Source: Micromonospora pisi (GTDB taxonomy: Bacteria > Actinomycetota > Actinomycetes > Mycobacteriales > Micromonosporaceae). From it: a stretch of DNA of 64,000 nt. The DNA lies in contig NZ_RBKT01000001.1 of assembly GCF_003633685.1 (NCBI RefSeq), positions 7,688,001 to 7,752,000 of the forward strand, written 5' to 3'. Below the pieces are notes generated by a model. It ran no database searches and was not told the origin of the DNA. It saw only the letters and a program-made list of their open reading frames with translations. Each line of letters begins with the position of its first letter. Positions within the stretch are counted from its first letter, which is position 1. Shown piece by piece: positions 41,111-51,583 of the stretch. Both the position numbers and the translations under genes were made by a program.

Positions 41111-42472
41111 GTGCGCATCAGGAAATCCAGATCCGCGCTCGTCGCGCTTGCCGCGGCGACGGTGGTCGCGGTGGCCGGGGGAGTGATCGTCACCGGTACG
41201 GCGAACGCCGCCGAGCCCTCCCAGTTCACCGTCGTGGAGGGCGCGATCCGTACGGCGACCGGCACTCCCGTCCCGGCCTCCGGCACCCACGCCTCGCTCT
41301 GGGGCAACTCCAGTTACGCCACCACCAGCATCACCGGATCCGGTCGGGTGCTGATCGGCGCCATCGGCGAGAACTGCCAGGGCTGGCCGACCGTACGGGT
41401 CACCGTCGACGGTGTCAGCGTCGGCCAGACCACCATCGTCAGCGCCACCAGCTACGGCACCTATCCGGTCGGGACGGTGGTCGGCGCCGGCCAGCACAAC
41501 GTGAAGATCCAGTTCGTCAACGACTTCCGGGCCGAGCCCTGCGACCGCAACGTCCACATCGCGTACGCGCGGATGGAGACGCCGGGCACCACCGACACCA
41601 AGTTCAGCTTCGCCGTCATGCCCGACACCCAGCAGGAGGTGCTGAGCAGCACCGACACCCGGTTCCGCAACCGCACCGACTGGCTGGTGCAGAACCGGTC
41701 CGCGTTGGACCTGCGCTTCGTGGCCTCCTCCGGTGACGTGGTCAACTGGGACACCCCCGACCACTCCCAGTACGTGATCGCCCGCAACGCGATGCGCCCG
41801 ATCGAGACCGCCGGCATTCCGTACTCGCTGGCGATCGGCAACCACGACACCCAGGCGACCGGCGTCGGCGGCTCGGCCCGGGACCCCGCCCGCACCCGCG
41901 AACTCGTCCGCGACACCACCGTGTTCAACCAGTACTTCACCGTCAGCCAGTACGGCGCGGTCAGGGGACAGTTCGAGACCGGCAAGGTCGACAACTCGTA
42001 CTCGACCTTCGAGGCCGGTGGTGTGCAGTGGATGGTGCTGACCCTCGAACTCTGGCCCCGGGTCGAAGCCGTCAACTGGGCCAAGAACGTCGTCGCCGCC
42101 CACCCCGGGCACAACGTCATCGTCGTCACGCACGACTTCATCGACGGCAACGGCAACATCGAGCAGAGCGCCTCGTACGGCGCGACCAGCCCGCAGTACC
42201 TCTTCGACAACCTGGTCAAACAGTACGCCAACATCCGGTTCGTCTTCTCCGGTCACGTCGGCGTCGCCGGCAACCGGGTCGACACCGGCGTCAACGGCAA
42301 CAAGATCTACACGTTCCTCCAGACGTTCCATTCCAACACCACCAACCCGGTACGCCTGGTGGAGATCGACACCGCCGCCAACTCGTTGCGTACCTGGATC
42401 TACGCGCCGTACAACAACCAGTCGTTCACCGAGTACGACCGGTCGTTCACCGGCATCGGGGTGGTCCGCTGA
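41111..42472 (+). CDS. Secreted metallophosphoesterase with carbohydrate-binding domain
   Basis: A 453-residue exported protein. Signal peptide residues 1-37 (RSALVALAAATVVAVAGGVI, ending ANAA). Residues about 40-150 resemble a calcium-dependent xylan-binding module (HASLWGNSSYATTSITGSGR, CQGWPTVRVTVDGVSVGQTT). The catalytic domain follows: FSFAVMPDTQQEV, SSGDVVNWD (GD-N), AIGNHDTQ (GNHD), VVTHDFID (His) and FSGHVGVAG (GH). All metal ligands of calcineurin-like phosphoesterases are present, except that the first motif reads D-T-Q. GTG 41111 has AGGGAGG eight bases upstream. It probably acts on phosphorylated polymers outside the cell. Confidence 0.87.
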   Translation: MRIRKSRSALVALAAATVVAVAGGVIVTGTANAAEPSQFTVVEGAIRTATGTPVPASGTHASLWGNSSYATTSITGSGRVLIGAIGENCQGWPTVRVTVDGVSVGQTTIVSATSYGTYPVGTVVGAGQHNVKIQFVNDFRAEPCDRNVHIAYARMETPGTTDTKFSFAVMPDTQQEVLSSTDTRFRNRTDWLVQNRSALDLRFVASSGDVVNWDTPDHSQYVIARNAMRPIETAGIPYSLAIGNHDTQATGVGGSARDPARTRELVRDTTVFNQYFTVSQYGAVRGQFETGKVDNSYSTFEAGGVQWMVLTLELWPRVEAVNWAKNVVAAHPGHNVIVVTHDFIDGNGNIEQSASYGATSPQYLFDNLVKQYANIRFVFSGHVGVAGNRVDTGVNGNKIYTFLQTFHSNTTNPVRLVEIDTAANSLRTWIYAPYNNQSFTEYDRSFTGIGVVR

Positions 42473-42490
42473 CGCGGACGAGCTGCGCAC

Positions 42491-42530
42491 GGCGTGCGAC
42501 CACGGGGGGATCGACCCGGGGTCGCACGCC
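42491..42530. terminator. Hairpin between convergent phosphoesterase and MerR genes
   Basis: GGCGTGCGACC (42491-42501) pairs perfectly with GGTCGCACGCC (42520-42530). It starts 18 bases after the phosphoesterase stop and can serve the convergent MerR gene as well. Confidence 0.65.
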
Positions 42531-42583
42531 GCCGCTCGCTGCCGACTGTCGGCGGCCGGGGCCGGGGCCGGGGACCGGAACGG

Positions 42584-43357
42584 TCAGCCGGCCTGGCGGA
42601 CCCGTGCCAGGTAGTCGACCAGTTCGCGCATCCGCTCGGCCGGCCACGGCAGGCTCCGGCCGATCTCCTCGCTGTTGGCCTCCCAGACCCGCTGTGCGGT
42701 CGCCTTCGTCCGCTCACCCGCCGCGCCGTCGGCGTGGAACCGGTTCGCCAGCTCGTCCCACCGACCGACCAGGTCTCTCACCTCGGGGTTGTCGACGGGC
42801 GTGCCCTCCTGGACGTGCCGGAGCAGACGCTCCACCAGCCCAGCCCATTCGATCTTGGCCGACTCGACGGCGGCCGGACCGAGGTCGGCGCGACGCCGAG
42901 CCAGCTCTTCGCGCTCCTCGGTGCTGAACGAGGTTTCGAACACAGAGATCATCTCCAGGGTCGTCATGAACTGGTCCGGATCGGGCATCGCCGCGTCGTC
43001 GAGCTGCCCCAGCAGGCCACGTAGCTGCTGGGTGAGCCGCTGCACCTGCGCCGCGTGCGCCTCCAACCCGTGCAACTGGGCCGTCAACAGCTCGCGCATC
43101 GCCGCCAGGTCACCGCCGGAATCGGCGAGCGCGCCCGCGATCTCCTCCAGCGACAGCCCGAGCGTCCGCAGCGCCCGCACCCGGTAGAGCCGCCGTACGT
43201 CGTCGCCGGTGTAGCGGCGGTGCCCGGAGGCGGTGCGCTCACTCGCGCGCAGCAGACCGATTTCGTCGTAGTGGTGCAGCGTGCGCACGGTCATCCGGCT
43301 CGCCCGAGCCACCTCACCGATGCTCCACCGACGTTCGGCATTGTCTTTCCCGATCAC
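42584..43357 (-). CDS. MerR-family regulator with TipA-like effector domain
   Basis: A 257-residue regulator. N-terminal winged helix: RWSIGEVARASRMTVRTLHH, YDEIGLLRASERTASGHRRY, RLYRVRALRTLGLSLEEIAG. A dimerisation coiled coil follows (about 75-120). The C-terminal part (about 130-257: FETSFSTEEREELARRRADL, AGLVERLLRHVQEGTPVDNP, ELVDYLARVR) matches TipAS, the antibiotic-recognition domain of TipA-like proteins. GTG 43357 is leaderless: TAGCGT lies seven bases upstream. It stands directly downstream of the NRPS operon and might sense a peptide-like compound. Confidence 0.87.
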   Translation of the reverse strand: MIGKDNAERRWSIGEVARASRMTVRTLHHYDEIGLLRASERTASGHRRYTGDDVRRLYRVRALRTLGLSLEEIAGALADSGGDLAAMRELLTAQLHGLEAHAAQVQRLTQQLRGLLGQLDDAAMPDPDQFMTTLEMISVFETSFSTEEREELARRRADLGPAAVESAKIEWAGLVERLLRHVQEGTPVDNPEVRDLVGRWDELANRFHADGAAGERTKATAQRVWEANSEEIGRSLPWPAERMRELVDYLARVRQAG

Positions 43358-43364
43358 GCCAGCA

Positions 43365-43400
43365 ACGCTAGGACCTGCCGTGACGTCAGGTGCAAGTCCT
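43365..43400 (-). promoter_or_regulatory. MerR-type promoter with 19-base spacer and dyad operator
   Basis: On the minus strand TTGCAC (43395-43390) and TAGCGT (43370-43365) are separated by 19 bases, the overlong spacer that MerR proteins correct. The spacer holds ACCTG...CAGGT arms (43373-43377 and 43387-43391), and AGGAC/GTCCT flank the whole. Confidence 0.7.
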
Positions 43401-43460
43401 CGCGAACCGGGTCCTCGGCCGGGCCGACGCTCCAACGCTCCGATGCTCCGACGAAACCGG

Positions 43461-46400
43461 TCAGCCCGGCTCCGGCAGGAAACCGGTACGGACGAAGAAG
43501 TCCACGTACCGGCGCAGCAGCGTGGCGTCGCCCGCCGGGCAGTGGATCCCGTCCGCCGCCACCGCCGCCTCGGTGCCGGTGCAGTCGAAGGTCGGATGCT
43601 CCCGTGGCCCCATCGTCGGCGGCAACGTGGCCGCGAACGGCCCGAGCGCCGTACCGGCCCGACCCCCCGACGCCTCGACCACCAGGGCGTGCCACCGCTC
43701 GTACGGCACCAACCGCACCGGGTAACCCCGTTCGCGCAGCACCTCGGCGATCTCGTCGTACCCGATGGTCCGAGGGTTGTAGTAGTGGAAGTCGCGGCCG
43801 GTCGTGCCGGCGCGCCGGGAGAGGTGGCCGATCGCGGCGGCGACATAGTCGACCGGCGCCAGATCCTCCCCGTGGGCGACCGCCGGCACCGCTCCCACCT
43901 GCGTGAACGTCTTCAACAACCAGCTCAGGTAGTCGTCGGTGTTGCCGGCCCCGGTGCCGCTGTGCCCGGTCACCCGGGCCGGGCGGTGGATCGACACCGG
44001 CAGCCCGCGCTGCCGCGCCGCGTCGACCAGCCGGTCCGCGACCCACTTGCTCTCGTTGTAACCGCCCCAGAGCCGGTCCGGCACCGACGGCGGATCGGCC
44101 TCGGTGACCGTCTGCGACCCCGACACCGGGCCGAGATACACACCGAGCGTCGACACATGGTGTACGGCGCTGACCCGCCCCCGCCCGGCCAGCCGCAGCA
44201 CCTCCACGGTGCCGTCCACGTTCGCCGGCTTCAACCGCGAGTACGGGTGCACGAAATGCACCGCGCCGCCGTTGTGGTAGATCACGTCGAGCTGATCGGC
44301 GAGCGCGTCGAACTCCGCCCCGCCAAGCCCCAGCCTCGGCTGGGTGAGGTCACCGAGGACCGGCGCGATCCGGGCGGCGTACTCCGGTCGCCACAGCCCG
44401 TACCGGCGCAGGTTCCGCTCGACCCGGCTCACCGCCGCCTGTTCCGACCCGGCCCGGACCAGGCAGTGCAGCTCGGCGGTGGTGTGCCGGAGCAGGTCGT
44501 CCAGGAGGAAGGCGCCGAGGAAGCCGGTGGCACCGGTGAGCAGCACGTGCGCCGGCGCGGCCGGATCCGCGTCGGCCGGTGGGCGGAAATCCGGCCCGGC
44601 GCAGACGTCGTCCGGCAACACCGCCTCGGCGCGCAGGTCGACCCGGCGGGCCGACGGTCGCCGTCCTGCACCACCGGCCGCCCGAGCGTCGCCGCCCGGT
44701 GTGGCGGCGTCGAGCAGGGTGGCGAAGGCGTCCAGGCGCGGCGCCTCGAAGAGGGTACGCAGCGGCAGCCGTACCCCGAATTCTCGGTTGATCCGCGCCA
44801 GCAGTGGGGCGGCGAGCAGCGAGTGCCCGCCGAGGTCGAAGAAACCGTCCCGGGCACCGACCCGGTCCCGGCCCAGCGCCTCGGCCCAGATGGCGGCGAG
44901 GCGTCGCTCGGTCGGCGTGGTCGGCGGCACGAACGGGCGCGCCGAGGCGGTCACCGTCGCCGGCAGCCGGCTCTGGTCGACCTTGCCGTGCGCGGTCAAC
45001 GGCAACCGTTCCAGCGCTACGAACACCGCCGGCACCAGGTAATCCGGCAGCCGGCCGCGCAGGAAGGAGCGCAACTCCTCCGGATCGGGTGCGGCGGACC
45101 CCGAACGGGGCACGACGTAGCCGACCAGATGCTGGTCCCGCGCGACCACCACGGTCTCGCCGACCAGCGGATGCTGGCCGAGTACATTCTCGATCTCGGC
45201 CGGCTCGACCCGGTGGCCACGGATCTTCAACTGCCGGTCGACCCGGCCGAGGAACTCCAGCTCCCCGTCGCCGCGTACCCGGGCCAGGTCGCCGGTGCGG
45301 TAGAGCCGCGCGCCGGGGGTGGCGGAGAACGGGTCGGGCACGAACGCCCGCGCGGTCAGATCCGGGCGCCCGAGATAACCCCGGGCCAGGCAGTCGCCGC
45401 CAAGGTAGAGCTCGCCGGGGGCGCCGACCGGGCGGAGCCGGCCACCCTGGTCCAGCACGTACGCCCGTACGTGCGGCAGCGGCCGGCCGATCGGCAGCGA
45501 GCCCCCGTCGCCCGGTGGTGAACCGTCGCCCGGGCGCCACGACGTCCCGTCCCCGTCCGGTCGACCGGCCCGGTGCACGATGGCGCAGACCGTCGCCTCG
45601 GTCGGACCGTAGTGGTTGTAGAAGGCGACCCGGCCACCCGTGAGGCGGTTCCAGGCGGCGAGCTTCTCCGCCGGCACCCGCTCGCCGCCGACCATCATCA
45701 CGGTCAGCGGCAGGTCGGCCGGGAGCCGGTGCCCGGCGAGGTCGTCGACCCAGCGTTGCCAGAGCGCCGACGGTGCGTCGACCGCGGTGATCCGCTGCTC
45801 GACGCAGAGGTCCAGCAGGGCCGGTCCGGTGAGCGCCGCCGGTTCCGGATGGACGACCAGCGCCGCGCCGCTGACCAGCGCCGGGAACACGTCGCCGACC
45901 GAGGCGTCGAAGGTCAGCGGCGGGATCATCAGGATCCGTTGCCCGGGACCGAAACCGTGTACGTCCCGGAACGAGAGCGCCAGTCGGGTCAGCGTGTCGT
46001 GCCCGACCATCACCCCCTTCGGTCGGCCGGTCGAACCGGAGGTGTAGATGACGTACGCGAGCTGGTTGGCTGCCCGTACCAGCGGAACCGGTGCCTCGGC
46101 CGGTTCGGCTGCTGCCTCCTCCACCCGGAGCACCGTGCCGGCGAAGTCGGGCACGTTGCCCGCGTACGCCGAACCGGTCAGCAGCACGGTCGCCCCCGAG
46201 TCGGCGAGCAGGTCGGCGAGTCGTTCCGGTGGATGGGTCGGGTCCAGTGGCAGATAGGCACCGCCGGACCGGAGGATGCCGAGCAGACCGGCGATCCCCG
46301 CCGGGCCGGCCCGCAGCGCCAGACCGACCGGCTGCTCCGGGCCGACGCCGGCGACCTGCAACCGTCGGGCGATCCGGTCGGCCCACCGGTCGAGTTCCCG

Positions 46401-48023
46401 GTACGTGAGCACCGTGCCGTCGCCGTACACCGCCGGCGCGTCCGGTGTGCGGGCCGCCTGAGCCGCGACCAGCTCGTCCACGAAACCGGGCAGGTCGATC
46501 TCGTCCGCGTCACCGGATCGAGCCGGTGCGCCCACGCCGTCGGCGGGCGGCCAGTGCAGGCCGCCGAGGAGCAGGTCCCGCTCCGCCTGGGTGAGCAGGG
46601 TCAGTTCCGACAGCCGCCGCCACGGCTTGCTGGTCATCGCGACCAGGGCCTGCCGGAGCTGGTCGGCGAGGCGGCGTACCGTGCCCCGCTCGAAGAGCCC
46701 GCTGTGGTAGTCGAGCTGCCCGGTCAACCGGCCGCCCCGCTCGGCCATCACCAGAGTGAGGTCGAACCGGGCCGTCCCGGTGCCGATCCCGGCCGGTCGC
46801 ACGGTCAGCCCGGACATCGGGGCGGACCGTGCGGTGTCGTCCCCACCGGACGTGTTGAGGACGAACATGACCTGGAAAAGCGGGTGATGGCCGGGGCTGC
46901 GGTCCGGGGCGGCGAGTTCGATGACCCGCTCCAGCGGCACCTCGCGGTGCCCGAGCCCGCCGAAGCAGGTACGGCGTACCCGATCGAGGACCTGCCGCAG
47001 GGTCGGATCACCGGAGAGGTCGGTCCGCAACGCCAGGGTGTTGACGAACATCCCGACCATCGTCTCCAGCTCGGGCAACGAACGGTTCGCCGCCGGCACC
47101 CCGACCACCACGTCCGACTGGCCGCTCTGCCCGGCCAGCACGACGGTGAACGCGGCCAGCAGCACCATGAACAGGGTGCAGTCCGCGTCCTGCCGCAGCC
47201 GCTCGACCGCGCCGGTCAGCTCCGCCGGCAACGCGAACTCGTACCTGCCGCCGGGGGCGTCGGCCGCCGCCGGACGGGGTCGGTCGGTCGGCAGCTCCAG
47301 CAGCGTCGGCGCCCCGGCGAGCTGGTCCCGCCAGTAGCTCTCCTGCCCCCGCGACACCTCCGGATCACGTTCGGCGAGCCAGCGTACGTAGTCGGCGAAC
47401 TGGACCGGCAGCGGTGCCGGCGCCGGCTCCCGCCGTTCGACCAGCGCGCTGTAGGTGGCGGTCAGCTCGTCGAAGAGCACCCCGATCGACACGTCGTCGC
47501 AGACGATGTGATGGAAGGCGAGCAGTAGCAGGTGGTCGTCCTCGGCGAGCCGGACCAGGGTGCCCCGGACCAGGGGCGGCCGACCGAGGTCGAAGCGCCG
47601 GCCCAGCTCGTACCGGGCCAGCCGGAGCAGGGCCCGCTCCCTGGCTGAGGCCGGTAGCGCCTCCAGGTCGAGCACCGGCAGCGGCACCGCGACCTGCGGG
47701 TCGTCGGCGTCCCGGATCACCTGCACCGGCCGCCCGTCGCGGTCGACGAACGCGGTACGCAGTGGCTCGTGCCGCCGGACCAGCCGGCGCAACGCCTCGG
47801 TCAGGGCCGCCACGTCGGGCACCCCGGCGAGCCGGTACGCCCCCGACATCAGGTACGCCGAGTCGCCCACGGCGAGCTGGTCCAGGAACCAGATCCGCTG
47901 CTGGGCGGGGGAGAGCGGCAGCTCCGGTCCCCGGGGACGGGGGCGGATGCTCTGGTCCGTGCCGAGCGTGATGCCCCGCCGGGCCAGCAGCACGGCCAGC
48001 AGTTCGTCGCTGCGCCCGCTCAT
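43461..48023 (-). CDS. NRPS terminal module, C-A-PCP-thioester reductase
   Basis: A 1520-residue synthetase. A condensation domain spans about 35-470 (FHHIVCDD). The adenylation domain spans about 500-1010 ([27 protein letters not shown]); its pocket residues read by eye as D-A-G-D-M-V-H-V-C, matching no code I know. A carrier domain has its Ser in [11 protein letters not shown] (about 1068). A reductase of the extended SDR type follows, with [19 protein letters not shown] (about 1160), HVSTLGVY and [11 protein letters not shown] (about 1320). The reductase implies NAD(P)H-dependent release of the peptide as aldehyde or, after a second reduction, alcohol. ATG 48023 overlaps the previous gene (ATGA). 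No thioesterase is fused. Confidence 0.93.
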   Translation of the reverse strand: MSGRSDELLAVLLARRGITLGTDQSIRPRPRGPELPLSPAQQRIWFLDQLAVGDSAYLMSGAYRLAGVPDVAALTEALRRLVRRHEPLRTAFVDRDGRPVQVIRDADDPQVAVPLPVLDLEALPASARERALLRLARYELGRRFDLGRPPLVRGTLVRLAEDDHLLLLAFHHIVCDDVSIGVLFDELTATYSALVERREPAPAPLPVQFADYVRWLAERDPEVSRGQESYWRDQLAGAPTLLELPTDRPRPAAADAPGGRYEFALPAELTGAVERLRQDADCTLFMVLLAAFTVVLAGQSGQSDVVVGVPAANRSLPELETMVGMFVNTLALRTDLSGDPTLRQVLDRVRRTCFGGLGHREVPLERVIELAAPDRSPGHHPLFQVMFVLNTSGGDDTARSAPMSGLTVRPAGIGTGTARFDLTLVMAERGGRLTGQLDYHSGLFERGTVRRLADQLRQALVAMTSKPWRRLSELTLLTQAERDLLLGGLHWPPADGVGAPARSGDADEIDLPGFVDELVAAQAARTPDAPAVYGDGTVLTYRELDRWADRIARRLQVAGVGPEQPVGLALRAGPAGIAGLLGILRSGGAYLPLDPTHPPERLADLLADSGATVLLTGSAYAGNVPDFAGTVLRVEEAAAEPAEAPVPLVRAANQLAYVIYTSGSTGRPKGVMVGHDTLTRLALSFRDVHGFGPGQRILMIPPLTFDASVGDVFPALVSGAALVVHPEPAALTGPALLDLCVEQRITAVDAPSALWQRWVDDLAGHRLPADLPLTVMMVGGERVPAEKLAAWNRLTGGRVAFYNHYGPTEATVCAIVHRAGRPDGDGTSWRPGDGSPPGDGGSLPIGRPLPHVRAYVLDQGGRLRPVGAPGELYLGGDCLARGYLGRPDLTARAFVPDPFSATPGARLYRTGDLARVRGDGELEFLGRVDRQLKIRGHRVEPAEIENVLGQHPLVGETVVVARDQHLVGYVVPRSGSAAPDPEELRSFLRGRLPDYLVPAVFVALERLPLTAHGKVDQSRLPATVTASARPFVPPTTPTERRLAAIWAEALGRDRVGARDGFFDLGGHSLLAAPLLARINREFGVRLPLRTLFEAPRLDAFATLLDAATPGGDARAAGGAGRRPSARRVDLRAEAVLPDDVCAGPDFRPPADADPAAPAHVLLTGATGFLGAFLLDDLLRHTTAELHCLVRAGSEQAAVSRVERNLRRYGLWRPEYAARIAPVLGDLTQPRLGLGGAEFDALADQLDVIYHNGGAVHFVHPYSRLKPANVDGTVEVLRLAGRGRVSAVHHVSTLGVYLGPVSGSQTVTEADPPSVPDRLWGGYNESKWVADRLVDAARQRGLPVSIHRPARVTGHSGTGAGNTDDYLSWLLKTFTQVGAVPAVAHGEDLAPVDYVAAAIGHLSRRAGTTGRDFHYYNPRTIGYDEIAEVLRERGYPVRLVPYERWHALVVEASGGRAGTALGPFAATLPPTMGPREHPTFDCTGTEAAVAADGIHCPAGDATLLRRYVDFFVRTGFLPEPG

Positions 48024-51000
48024 CCGACGCCACCGGACCCGAACACCTCGTCCTGCCCGCTTCCGTCGAGGAGCCGGGCCACGGCTTCCGGGGACATCGT
48101 CTCGATCTCGGCCCGTACCTCGGCGACGGCGGTCACCTGCCCAGGTACCGGCTCCAGCCGGATCAACGCGGCGGCCAGCCCGGCGACGGTCGGCGCCTCG
48201 AAGAGCACCCGGGTCGGCGCCGCCAGCTGGAAGTACGCGCGCAGCCGGGCCAGGACCCGTTCGGCCAGCAGCGAGTGCCCGCCGAGGGCGAAAAAGTCCG
48301 TCTCCACCCCGACCGGTCGCACGTCGAGGACCTCCTCCCAGATCCGTACGATCGCCGCCTCGACCGGGTCACCGGCCGGGACGTACGGGGTGGCGTCGGT
48401 CGCGCCCCAGGTCGGGGCGGGCAGTCCGGACCGGTCGAGTTTGCCGTTCGGGGTCAGCGGCAGCCGGTCGAGTGGCACCAGCGTCGCCGGGATCAGGTAA
48501 CCCGGCAGACGTAGCGCCAGCCGGGGTTGGAGAAGTGCCCACAACCGCGCGGCATCCGTCGTCGCACCGTCGGCCGGCACCACGTACGCGACCAGGCGGG
48601 CGTCACCGTCGCTCCCGTCGGACCAGGCCGCGACCGCGGCGTCGCCCACCTCCGTCTGCTCCCGTAGCACCGCCTCGACCTCGCCGAGTTCGACCCGGAA
48701 GCCCCGGATCTTCACCTGCTGGTCGCCGCGCCCGAGGAACTCGATCCGCCCGTCCGGCAGGTAGCGGGCCTGGTCGCCGGTGGCGTAGAGCCGACCGCCG
48801 GGCGGGCTGCCGAACGGGTCCGGCACGAATTTCCGCGCGGTCAGCCCGGGGCGGTCGAGGTAACCACGGGCGAGCCCGGCGCCACCGATGTGCAGCTCAC
48901 CGGGGACCCCGACCGGCACCGGTTGGCCCCGCCGGTCGAGCAGGTGGATCCGGGTGTTGGTGATCGGCGGCCCGATCGCCACCGGGCGGGCGGGGGCCGG
49001 TTCGACCAGACCGGCGGCGGACCAGACGGTGGTCTCGGTCGGCCCGTACACGTTCCACAGTGCACCGCCGCCGAGCCGGTCGGCGAGCTCCCGGGAGAAC
49101 GCCTCGCCGCCGCAGAGCCGGTGCCGTACGGTCGTCGGCAGCTCGCCGGCGGCGAGCAGCATCCGCCACGTCGCCGGGGTGCCCTGGAGCACGGTCGCGC
49201 CGCTGTCCCGCAGCCGGGCCTGCAACGCGGCCCCGTCGACCACCTCGGCGTTGCCGGCGACCACCACCCGGGCGCCGTGCACCAACGGCAGCAGCAGTTC
49301 CAGCACGGAGATGTCGAACGAGAGGGTGGTGACCGCGAGCAGCCGGTCGGCCGGGGTGAGCGCGAGTGACTCCCCGAAGGCCACCAGCAGGTTTCCGACC
49401 GCCCCGTGGGTGACCTGCACGCCCTTGGGGCGTCCGGTCGAGCCGGACGTGAAGATCACGTACGCGAGCTGGTCGGGGTCGGGCGGATCGCCGGTCACCG
49501 GATCGGGTGGGCAACCCCGTTCCTCGTCCCGGTCCAGGTTGATCAACTCGGGTACCGAGGCGCAGAGGTCGGGCATCCGCTCGCGTACCGCACCCTGGGT
49601 GACCAGCACCCGCACGCCCGCGTCGTCGAGCATCAGCCGCAGCCGGCCGGCGGGAAAGGCCGGGTCGAGCGGGACGTACGCGCCGCCGGCCCGCCAGACG
49701 CCGAGCATCGCCACCAGCATCGCCGACGTACGGTCCAGGCAGATGCCGACCGGTGTCTCCGTGCCGACGCCACTGGCCCGCAACCGCCGAGCGAGCAGCT
49801 CGGCCCGTTGGTCGAGTTCCGCGTACGACAGCTCGCCGTCCACGGCCGCCACCGCGACCGCATCCGGGTGACGGTCGCGGGAACGGGCCCAGAGCGCCGG
49901 GAAGGTCGCCGTCTGCGGCGTCGGTTCCCGGACCGGTCCCTGCCGATCGACCAGCAGCCACTGCCGCTGCGCCGGGGTGAGCAGCGGCAGGTCGCCCAGG
50001 CGCTGGCCGGGATCCGCCGCGATCCCGGCCAGCAGTTCGGTGAACCCCTCGGCGAGCCGTCCGATGTCGGCGGCGTCGAAGACGTCGGTGCGGTAGGAGA
50101 ACGTCGCCTCCAGCCCGCCGTCCGGCTGCGGCACCGCCACCAGGGTCAGGTCGAAGAGCATGTCGTCGAGTTCGCTGTTCCACCAGCGCACGTCCAGACC
50201 GGGCCAGTCCTCCGGTGTGCCGGCGGAGAAGTTGTGCAGGATCAGCGCCGCCTGGAAGAACGGGTGCCGTCCGGCCTCCCGTCGGGGCGCCAGCTCCTGC
50301 ACCACCCGGTCGAACGGCACGCTCTGGTACGCGAACCCGTCGATGACCGTACGACGTACCCGGGACACCGCCTCGGCGAAGGTCAGCTCCGGATCGAGCC
50401 GGGTACGCAACGCCACCGGGTTCGCGAAGTAGCCGATCAGCGGTTCCAGCTCCACGTGGGTCCGGGCGGCGACGAGCGTACCGACCGTGACGTCGGGTTG
50501 TCCCAGGTAGCGGGCCAGCAGCGCCTTGAATCCGGTGAGCAGGGTGACGAACGGCGTGGTGCCCCGGGTCGCACCGGCGGCGGTCCGGAGCCGGTCGAGC
50601 AGCTCGGGGCCGATCATCAGGCCCACCTTGCCGCCGGTGCCGGTGCCGGTGCCGGTGCCGGTGCCGGCGCCGCCGGTGCTGGTGCTGTCGCTGGTGGCGT
50701 CGGGCTCGGGGCGGTGGGCGATCGGCAGTTCGGCGCTCGCCCGTGGCGCGGCAAGCTGCCGGCGCCAGAAGTCCAGCCCGTCGGCCAGTTCACCGTCGGC
50801 CAGGGACTCGTGCTGCCAGTGCGCGTAGTCGACGTACTGGATGGTCAGCTCGGGCAGCGGCGGCGGCCCGGCGGCGGACGGCCCGGCCGGGGTGGTGAGC
50901 CGCCAGCGGTAGAGGGCGGCGAGCTCCCGCAGGGCGTTCCCGATCGACCATCCGTCGATGGCGATGTGGTGACTGGTCATCAGCAGGACGCGGTCGTCGT

Positions 51001-51556
51001 CCGCGAGGCGGTACAGCACCGCCCGCAGCACCGGGCCGGTGGCCAGGTCGAACGGTACGGCGAAGGCCCGTCTCGCCAGTGACCTGGCCCGTGGTTCGCG
51101 GTCGACGACCGGCAGTTCCCGCAGGTCCACCTCGCCCATCGGCACCGGCGCCGGGGGGCGCACGATCTGGTGTGGCGTGCCGTCGACGCCGACGTAGACG
51201 GTGCGCAGGATCTCGTGCCGGGTCACCAGGTCGGCGAGCGCCTGACGCAGCGCGCCGACGTCGAGGTCGCCGCGCATCCGCTGGGAGATGGACACGTGGA
51301 AGGACGGGTCCGCCGGGTCGAACTGGTTGGCCAACCACATCCGCTGCTGCCCCGAGGAACAGGTGAACCGCTGCTCCGGCCCGGTACGCGGCAACCGGGC
51401 GATGAGCGGCTCGGTCACCGACGCCAACCCGCGCTGGGCGAGCCGGCGGGCCAGCAGTGCCTGCCGCTGTGGCGACAGCCCGACGACACTGCCGCGTACG
51501 TCAGGCGGCTGCGCCGTGGTCGGCGTGCCGGCGTCAGGGTCGGCGGTGGATGGCAC
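48020..51556 (-). CDS. NRPS module C-A-PCP, glycine-type specificity
   Basis: A 1178-residue module. An N-terminal linker (LSPQRQALLARRLAQRGLAS) precedes a condensation domain (about 65-510, MTSHHIAIDGW). The adenylation domain (about 530-1030, [15 protein letters not shown]) has pocket residues D-I-L-Q-L-G-V-V-W, very close to the known glycine code DILQLGLIW. The carrier Ser is in [11 protein letters not shown] (about 1095). The C-terminal tail EIETMSPEAVARLLDG resembles a docking motif. A microsatellite-coded linker of alternating Gly and Thr lies inside the condensation domain. GTG 51556 has AGGAGG seven bases upstream; the preceding gene ends 27 bases before. Confidence 0.93.
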   Translation of the reverse strand: MPSTADPDAGTPTTAQPPDVRGSVVGLSPQRQALLARRLAQRGLASVTEPLIARLPRTGPEQRFTCSSGQQRMWLANQFDPADPSFHVSISQRMRGDLDVGALRQALADLVTRHEILRTVYVGVDGTPHQIVRPPAPVPMGEVDLRELPVVDREPRARSLARRAFAVPFDLATGPVLRAVLYRLADDDRVLLMTSHHIAIDGWSIGNALRELAALYRWRLTTPAGPSAAGPPPLPELTIQYVDYAHWQHESLADGELADGLDFWRRQLAAPRASAELPIAHRPEPDATSDSTSTGGAGTGTGTGTGTGGKVGLMIGPELLDRLRTAAGATRGTTPFVTLLTGFKALLARYLGQPDVTVGTLVAARTHVELEPLIGYFANPVALRTRLDPELTFAEAVSRVRRTVIDGFAYQSVPFDRVVQELAPRREAGRHPFFQAALILHNFSAGTPEDWPGLDVRWWNSELDDMLFDLTLVAVPQPDGGLEATFSYRTDVFDAADIGRLAEGFTELLAGIAADPGQRLGDLPLLTPAQRQWLLVDRQGPVREPTPQTATFPALWARSRDRHPDAVAVAAVDGELSYAELDQRAELLARRLRASGVGTETPVGICLDRTSAMLVAMLGVWRAGGAYVPLDPAFPAGRLRLMLDDAGVRVLVTQGAVRERMPDLCASVPELINLDRDEERGCPPDPVTGDPPDPDQLAYVIFTSGSTGRPKGVQVTHGAVGNLLVAFGESLALTPADRLLAVTTLSFDISVLELLLPLVHGARVVVAGNAEVVDGAALQARLRDSGATVLQGTPATWRMLLAAGELPTTVRHRLCGGEAFSRELADRLGGGALWNVYGPTETTVWSAAGLVEPAPARPVAIGPPITNTRIHLLDRRGQPVPVGVPGELHIGGAGLARGYLDRPGLTARKFVPDPFGSPPGGRLYATGDQARYLPDGRIEFLGRGDQQVKIRGFRVELGEVEAVLREQTEVGDAAVAAWSDGSDGDARLVAYVVPADGATTDAARLWALLQPRLALRLPGYLIPATLVPLDRLPLTPNGKLDRSGLPAPTWGATDATPYVPAGDPVEAAIVRIWEEVLDVRPVGVETDFFALGGHSLLAERVLARLRAYFQLAAPTRVLFEAPTVAGLAAALIRLEPVPGQVTAVAEVRAEIETMSPEAVARLLDGSGQDEVFGSGGVG

Positions 51557-51583
51557 GGCGGGCCTCCTCAGTGGACAGTGGTA

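Noticed and set aside
45573-47528. A 651-codon plus-strand open frame
   Set aside because: Antisense shadow of the terminal NRPS module; typical high-GC mirror frame without motifs.
50632-50670. Regular short repeats as a possible CRISPR-like array
   Set aside because: The units are contiguous hexamers without spacers, in frame within an NRPS condensation domain.
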